Origin: Chara braunii
Lineage: Eukaryota > Streptophyta > Charophyceae > Charales > Characeae
Length of the DNA: 35,538 nucleotides
Assembly: GCA_003427395.1 (NCBI GenBank)
Contig: BFEA01000020.1
Span: 1,495,572-1,531,109 of the forward strand
Reading direction: 5' to 3'
Shown here in pieces: positions 30,611 to 35,538 of the stretch. The translations under genes and the position numbers were made by a program. Every line of letters begins with the position of its first letter. The first letter of the stretch is position 1. The notes under the pieces were generated by a model that worked only from the letters and a program-made list of their open reading frames with translations, was not told the DNA's origin and did not search any database.

Positions 30611-30627
30611 CCACAGCTCCGATACCA
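30611..30627 (-). promoter_or_regulatory. Element C primer-binding site, initiator tRNA-Met type
   Basis: The minus strand reads TGGTATCGGAGCTGTGG, three bases inside the 5' LTR. It matches the initiator tRNA-Met type TGGTATCAGAGC with one change (A to G). Confidence 0.9.
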
Positions 30628-30630
30628 AAT

Positions 30631-31565
30631 TGCAAGGAAAATGAGCTATAGCGAACTTCAGAAATCAGACAGCATCATACACATGAGACCAGATAGTCGT
30701 GACCTCAAACCAATAGCAGAATTGCATCACGAGTTCCACCAAATAAGTGCACAGCAAAAGCTCATAATTGACAATGCTGGAATAGTCTCATCATCATCAA
30801 CGAAGAAACAATGTCGATATCTTATTTGGCGCTCGGCGCCCAGACTACAAATGGCAGATCCTATCTAGCCTATCTACAATGTCGCTGATGATGTCAACAG
30901 ACCCCCGAAGTACGAGCAGATATCGGCCAATGCCGTTCACCTCAAGCACCAGGTATGTCTCTCGTATCACTCACAACCTCGATCCCCAACTCACAGATGC
31001 CACATGCACCCAAGGACCACCATGCGCCCCATCCAGCATACAGCAGCGCAGCTCGGCTATGGCTGCCTGCTCCTCCCAGCTCGCCCGTGAGCGCGTGAGC
31101 ACTGGCCAGCGTTAGCGCAGCAGCGCTTGCGCAGCATGCAGCGAGTGCCTGAATGACCAATGCGCGGGCAGGCCCTTCCCTATATAGAAGTGGCATGCTG
31201 CTGCGTGCGGTAATGTGGTACTGGGCCCCATTCCAGAAGCTTCCGGTAGGCTCCACGAGGTTGAGCCTCAGTCCAAAGGAAACAGGCCCAGGGCCTGTTG
31301 TGGTTACCAGCACCCAACTGCCTTCAGCCTTTGTTCGGTCCACGTTGTGTATTCGGCCTAGGGCCTGCCTCAGTTACATACGGTGAAAGGCAGCCTGGGC
31401 CTGGGAGCTTGCAACCAACTGGCGCTGCGCAACTGCCTGAATTTCCCCAGTTGCATGGTGACCCCGAAATGGCCTGTCGGCCTCGGTCGAGCCTGCCTTC
31501 ACTTAGGGCGGCCAACTGTGTTGAAAATAGGCCCTGTAGGGCATATCGAGGCCTTGTGCCTCGCA
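30631..31565 (-). repeat. Element C 5' LTR (right copy)
   Basis: 935 bp, TGCAAGG…CCTCGCA on the plus strand. This is the fuller of the two Element C LTRs and lies beside the PBS. Confidence 0.93.
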
Positions 31566-31919
31566 ATAGCGACCAGTTGAAAAAAGAAATGAATGAACTT
31601 GAAAGGACAAAGAGGGAAAGAAGTAGAAGAAGAAAAAGATGATGAAGATGAATACCAGCAAAAACCAATGATAATCCCCCTTCCTCTCGCCAACTAATCT
31701 CCTCCTCCTTTTCTCCTCCCATCTTTATTCAAATAATAAATGATATAATAATGATGAATGGTCAAACCAGGATCAATTTTCAAATCCCTCTTCTACTGCA
31801 GGCACAACATGAGGTCCACCATAGCCATGACCACCCTTCTCCTTCCTCTTCATGAAAGTTGAGCCTATGGCGGACTACTAGGGGCTTGCCCTGGCGTGCA
31901 AAAGACACACAAAGCAGCT
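31566..31919 (+). other. Right flank of Element C with a possible coiled-coil exon
   Basis: Directly after the LTR the plus strand reads DQLKKEMNELERTKRERS, a Lys/Glu/Arg-rich helix-like segment (about 31571-31624), running into a TGA at 31640. A T/C-rich tract with a CAG acceptor ends at 31800, and a short frame ending in TGA (31851-31853) follows. Either could be an exon of the gene disrupted by Element C. Neither supplies the missing second half of the MYND finger, so the link is unproven. Confidence 0.3.
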
Positions 31920-32056
31920 ATGGCTGCTCCTACTCAGGCCGCCATGCCTGACTCTGCCTGGAAGCTTCTTGATGCCGCTCTACCCCAACGGCCCAACGGT
32001 GGTCTTCCAGATCCAGAGCCCACCAAGGTGATGAAGATGGCAACCACCATAGCCAG
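31920..32056 (+). CDS. Candidate exon with consensus splice donor
   Basis: ATG at 31920 opens a frame (MAAPTQAAMPDSAWKLLDAA … PDPEPTKVMKMATTIAR) that ends exactly at AG|GTAAGTA (32056/32057), a perfect plant donor. The frame is also open upstream to about 31860. Composition is protein-like (balanced Ala/Pro/Lys/Asp), but no domain is recognised. A C/T-rich tract with CAG at 32104 could be the next acceptor. An overlapping minus frame of 122 codons (32302-31934) is the alternative reading. Confidence 0.35.
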
Positions 32057-32760
32057 GTAAGTACCCATGGCTCTCCCCTCTCCTAGTCCCTTCCTCCTCC
32101 TCCAGCCCAAGCTCCTCCACCATAGCCAAGGTGGGGATTTGGGCGCCCTTCTTCCCACACAGTGTTGCACACTAACGCTGCTCCTCCAGCGCTCCAGCAG
32201 CGCCACGTACAAACTTGCACGCAACATATGAGGAGGATCTTTTCGCTCCTCCTGGAGATATAGCGGCCAACTTGCCTCTCGGGTGGTGACTTGCAGACGC
32301 ACAACCGCCTAGCAATCGGTACTTCCTCCCTCACGTAGGGAAACACCATTGCAGACTCTGATATGGCCCGTACAAGCCCTAGACTCAGACTACTTGGACT
32401 GGTACCCGCCTAGACCTAGCCTACAACTACCGGGCCTCCAGAAAAGCCAATTTTTGTCTTCTTCTGCTCGGGCTCCAGTCTCGGACACATCTACCGCTAC
32501 TTGAGTGGTACCGGCCTACCTGCTGCTTGAGTGTTTCCCCCCCCTGCTCTAAGTGTCGCGGGCCTACTCCCGCTACTTAAGAGTTTTCCGCGCCACAACC
32601 CTCACAGTCACGCCCAAAGGTAAGTATCGTTGTAGGAACCCTTGATTCTCGAATCGAGTCTCGGCCCTTGAGAAGGGATATATGACAAGGATGTGCACAG
32701 CAGAGGAATTTGGAAGAAGGGGACAAGGGAGAATGGAAAGGACAGTGGGACAACAACAAT
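32057..32760. other. Unassigned stretch
   Basis: Nothing firm. The words CACCATAGCCA recur (31816, 32045, 32117), suggesting local duplication. A C-rich run lies near 32539. No gene is called. Confidence 0.35.
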
Positions 32761-32846
32761 GGGACCACCGGGGCTTGGAGTCCCAAGATGGGACTTGGGA
32801 CCACCAGGACGAAGGGTCCCAAGATGGGACCCAGGACCAGTAGGAC
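32761..32846 (+). repeat. 36-bp tandem repeat, about 2.3 copies
   Basis: TCCCAAGATGGGAC begins units at 32781 and 32817, and a partial unit precedes them. Each unit contains the inverted repeat GTCCCA/TGGGAC. Because 36 is a multiple of three, the plus-strand frame 32693-32986 carries a 12-residue repeat (VPRWDLGPPGRR, VPRWDPGPVGHR). No protein family is recognised. Confidence 0.7.
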
Positions 32847-32929
32847 ACAGAGACAGGGGAAGAAAGAGAGGCGGCGGCACAAAAACTTTGATTAGACTAA
32901 GAAAGAGGACCAATAACAGAATGGGAGAT

Positions 32930-33205
32930 ACTTTGAGAAGATTCCGAGGAAAAATCGGGAAAGATGTTTTTTCCCGCAAATCATAAGAAAAGAGGAAAAG
33001 GTAGGCAAACATGGGCAGAATGAATCCCGCTTCAAGGCAAGAACATCGGTTGTTTGCTTAAGGAATTATTTTTTTATCAAGCAAACGGAATAAAGAAAGG
33101 GGAATCTGAGGAAAACCGGGCAAATGCGGTTTTTCGCGTAATCATGAGAAACAAGGAAAGAATGGCCAACGAAAATGGAACAACGTCATTTCAAACCAAG
33201 AACGT
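32930..33205 (+). repeat. Diverged ~170-bp direct duplication
   Basis: The order GAGGAAAA-CGGG, TTTTTCNCGC, AATCAT-AGAAA, AGGAAA…, CAAG-AAC…CGG at 32945-33050 is repeated with many changes at 33110-33215. Neither copy keeps an open frame of note. Confidence 0.5.
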
Positions 33206-33215
33206 TCGGAACATC

Positions 33216-34034
33216 GTTGACCACAATATATTAAAAATATAAGAGTAACAAAGATTAGATGTCAGACAAATTAATTTTTGAAATAAGCAGACGCCACCAA
33301 CTGGCGTACAAACACAGCAAGCGACAAGGATGGCATCAGCGACCACACAACGCATGTAGAACATCCATGTGGAGATGTGATTACCGAAGTGTTGCAGGAA
33401 AATAGTAAAGCAGGCCCTCCTTCTTAAGGAAGGATGACCTCCAAGAAAAATAGTACAAAAACACCGGTGTCGCAAGTGGATGGGTTCGAGGGCACAAAGG
33501 AAAATAGTGCCTTGGTGTTGCCATGTAGGGTCCTAGTGTGTGGCCTAGAAGGCCACCTGAGTGCAGCATGAGAAAAACCTACTAGCAGTGGAACCAGGCA
33601 AGGGGGTGCAAGCGGACTACTAAGCACCAGCTAGACAAGTGCCCAAGCACAAGGAACATGAAAAATAGTAGCCCCTTGAGTACGAGAATGAAAGGGGCTA
33701 GAAAGTAAGTAAGTCTCAATTTTAAGACCTTGAAATTGAGAAGGTACTCAAGAGGAATGCAACGGATCACAAGGACCTTAGTTTTAGACATCCCAGGTAC
33801 ACTGAACCTGAAAAATAAGGTTCTAGTGTAGTCCAGGATAAAACTTACAATAAATGTGGGAAGAAAACGACCCTAAGAAGAGTGTGGAAGAGGTAGGAGA
33901 CTGCAGGACTGAAAAAGGGGCAAGGCATTACATTATGGTCAACTAATCTTCTCCCAAAGGAGACCTAGGTGCAGAATACATGCCTGCATCAGGTCTCGAT
34001 GTAGTTGGGACTGAAACGGTCAATAACGGATACT
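33216..34034. other. Unassigned stretch
   Basis: No gene, RNA or element end recognised. The word GAAAATAGT recurs several times from 33400 to 34760, hinting at old local duplication. Confidence 0.35.
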
Positions 34035-34600
34035 TGGAGGCCAAGGAAAACACATGTTTTAGATAATACATCTTGTGACCGAATTCACCCTAGGGTGAAT
34101 CGAACACAAAGGTTGAGGAAAAAGGGGCGTTCAGCTCACAAACGGACAGAAACAAATACGTGGAGGAAAATAAAACACATGTTTTAGATACATTTTATGG
34201 CCGGATTCATCCTAGGATGAAACGGTTAAAAAATGTCGCAGTTTTTTAAATTTTCTCTCAGAAAATCAAGAAAAATCAAGAGAGAGGTAGGTCGTGATAC
34301 AATGGACCACAAAAAGAAAACCAAACACATGTTACAAATGCATCTGGAGCCTCCTATAAGTTGTCAACTCACAAACGAACAGAAACAAACACCTAGAGGG
34401 AAAAAAAACACATGTTCTAGATACATTTTATGACTGGATTCATCCTATGATGAAACGGTTAAAAAAAATCGTAGTTTTTTTTTTTCTCTCAGAAGAAAAA
34501 AAAATTCAAGAGAGTGGTATATCGTGATACAATGGACCATAAAAAGTAAAGCAAACACGTGTTACAAATACATTTGGGGCCAATATAGAGTCCGGGTGCA
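34035..34600 (+). repeat. ~233-bp direct repeat with internal palindromes
   Basis: Two diverged units, 34134-34366 and 34367-34600, share CTCACAAAC, ACACATGTT-TAGATACATTTTAT, a palindrome, GTGATACAATGGACCA and ACATGTTACAAAT-type words. A partial third copy precedes them (34035-34100). The palindromes are ATTCACCCTAGGGTGAAT (34083-34100), TTCATCCTAGGATGAA (34206-34221) and the imperfect TTCATCCTATGATGAA (34439-34454). Confidence 0.75.
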
Positions 34601-35370
34601 CTTGAAAATGTGTCGCTTCATTTTGTTTCAGTTTGGGGCAAGCTTGGGGGCAATGAGACTAGGACAATAACCACTATTGCACTCTGGAAATTAACGAATT
34701 GCAAAGGAGTGTCAAGGCCAAGAGAAAATGTGCCTTCACAGCCTCAAGACATTAGAAAATAGTGCCTCAAGCATGAGAGCAAATTGTGGCGGTAAATGAC
34801 AACCGCGAGATCAAGATCTAGTGACCTAGAATATTCGGCACATTTGGGACACATGGGAAGAAGGAAATTGAGACTAGCGGGGACGAAAGAGCCCTAAATA
34901 AAATCGAGATGACATGGAGAATAATGTCGGGAAGTAAAATTGGGATTGGAACCGACGGGACCGTCCATGGGACTAGGAGATGGGTCTAATGTGAGATGAG
35001 TGACAGGGTCTTCAGTTATCCCAAAGGAACTGTGGAACAACATAAGAGTTGGATAATCAAAAGGGGATGCACCGTCGAATGCAACATCTAGTGGTTGAAA
35101 ATATCAGCACTACTTGTGCAAGCACTAGTAGGGCCAAGTTGAATAGTTTCTGGAGGTAAAGAAAGTAGGGAATGAGAAGGGAGGCCTACATTGCAACCCG
35201 TTATATCTCGGATATACAAAGCAAGAGAAAATAGAGTCGTGAGTGACTTTGTGTCGTAAATAGGCTGCCAAGAAAAAATCGGAGCAAGAGGGTCACACAT
35301 TGTGAAATCAAACTCGATTATTCAACTTGTCATGTATGCAAACAGCGAAACAGCAAATTGGCGACAGGCG
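34601..35370. other. Unassigned stretch
   Basis: No gene supported. A minus-strand 70-codon frame (35300-35088) has no recognised motif. Confidence 0.35.
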
Positions 35371-35520
35371 CCCACTCAGTACTCAAGATATCGTATCCAC
35401 ATAAGAGTTCTCTTCAAACTGGCTATGGCGACTGAGCGCCCAAATCCCCACTCAGTACTCAAGATATCGTATCCACATAAGAGTTCTCTTCAAACTGGCT
35501 ATGGCGACTGAGCGCCCACA
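35371..35520. repeat. Two near-identical 76-bp tandem repeats
   Basis: CCCACTCAGTACTCAAGATA starts at 35371 and again at 35447. The 76-bp units are identical except for the last few bases, so the duplication is recent. The unit holds no open frame of note. Confidence 0.92.
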
Positions 35521-35538
35521 CAACTCACTGTTCGCACT

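Larger units (their letters stand above)
22865..31565 (-). mobile_element. Element C: complete but inactive relative of Element B
   Basis: LTRs at 22865-23736 and 30631-31565 with PBS, leader, gag, pol and polypurine tract on the minus strand, 8.70 kb, in the same order as Element B and clearly of the same family. The first 190 LTR positions differ at about 7 sites by hand count, so it is younger than B. The left LTR is 63 bp shorter through internal deletions. No clean target duplication is seen (AATAC left, ATAGC right). Fewer lesions than B: gag start frameshift, stop at 28846-28844, protease frameshift near 26900, RT deletion near 26313, YLDE, and four further in-frame stops. Confidence 0.94.

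Noticed and set aside
31566-31642. Coiled-coil segment as the missing second half of the MYND gene
   Set aside because: The MYND exon ends inside a Trp codon and needs a YC…C…H…C continuation, which this segment does not provide.

Overview
This is a gene-poor eukaryotic nuclear region built mostly from LTR retrotransposons. Every recognisable pol gene is broken, spliceosomal-type exon borders are visible, and microsatellites and a tRNA-derived SINE are present. The two complete elements belong to the Ty3/gypsy superfamily and have a chromodomain-like integrase tail. My best guess is a charophyte alga of the Chara type, because pol proteins with this protease and tail wording are familiar from that genome. 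That is recall, not a search.

Layout. 1-60 is a CT microsatellite. 1206-5920 (possibly to 6599) is Element A, a decayed minus-strand Ty3/gypsy-like element: tRNA-Asp-type primer-binding site, gag with a CCHC knuckle, acidic linker, DTGA protease, and a reverse transcriptase truncated at its 3' end. No 3' LTR is seen. 6600-9120 codes for nothing I recognise but is the most unusual part of the window. It has a plus-strand TATA box, a long hairpin, five ~123-bp repeats arranged as alternating types, and nine dispersed copies of a hairpin whose loop is constant while its stem arms change in a compensatory way. 10828-11040 is a minus-strand tRNA-derived SINE with an A-rich (AAAAAT)n tail. 12827-21656 is Element B and 22865-31565 is Element C. 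These are two complete minus-strand copies of one chromovirus-like family, each with both LTRs, an initiator tRNA-Met PBS, a polypurine tract, gag, protease, RT, RNase H, DD35E integrase and a chromodomain-like tail. B carries a nested A-tailed retroposon fragment.

Between B and C, next to a 175-N assembly gap, lies a plus-strand exon encoding the first half of a MYND zinc finger. Element C inserted 88 bp downstream of its splice donor, so B and C may lie in or beside a host gene. Right of C there are a possible coiled-coil exon, a candidate exon with a consensus splice donor (31920-32056), and several tandem or palindromic repeat sets running to the window end.

How the parts relate. A and B/C are different lineages (different primer tRNA, protease motif and gag). 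B and C share a nonsense codon in the integrase zinc-binding region, so both probably descend from an already defective parent or tolerate that codon. None of the elements can be autonomous as read here: B has a deletion through the RT fingers/palm plus an insertion, and C has a deletion plus a YLDD-to-YLDE change. By hand count the LTR pairs differ by roughly 6-7% (B) and 3-4% (C), so B is the older insertion.
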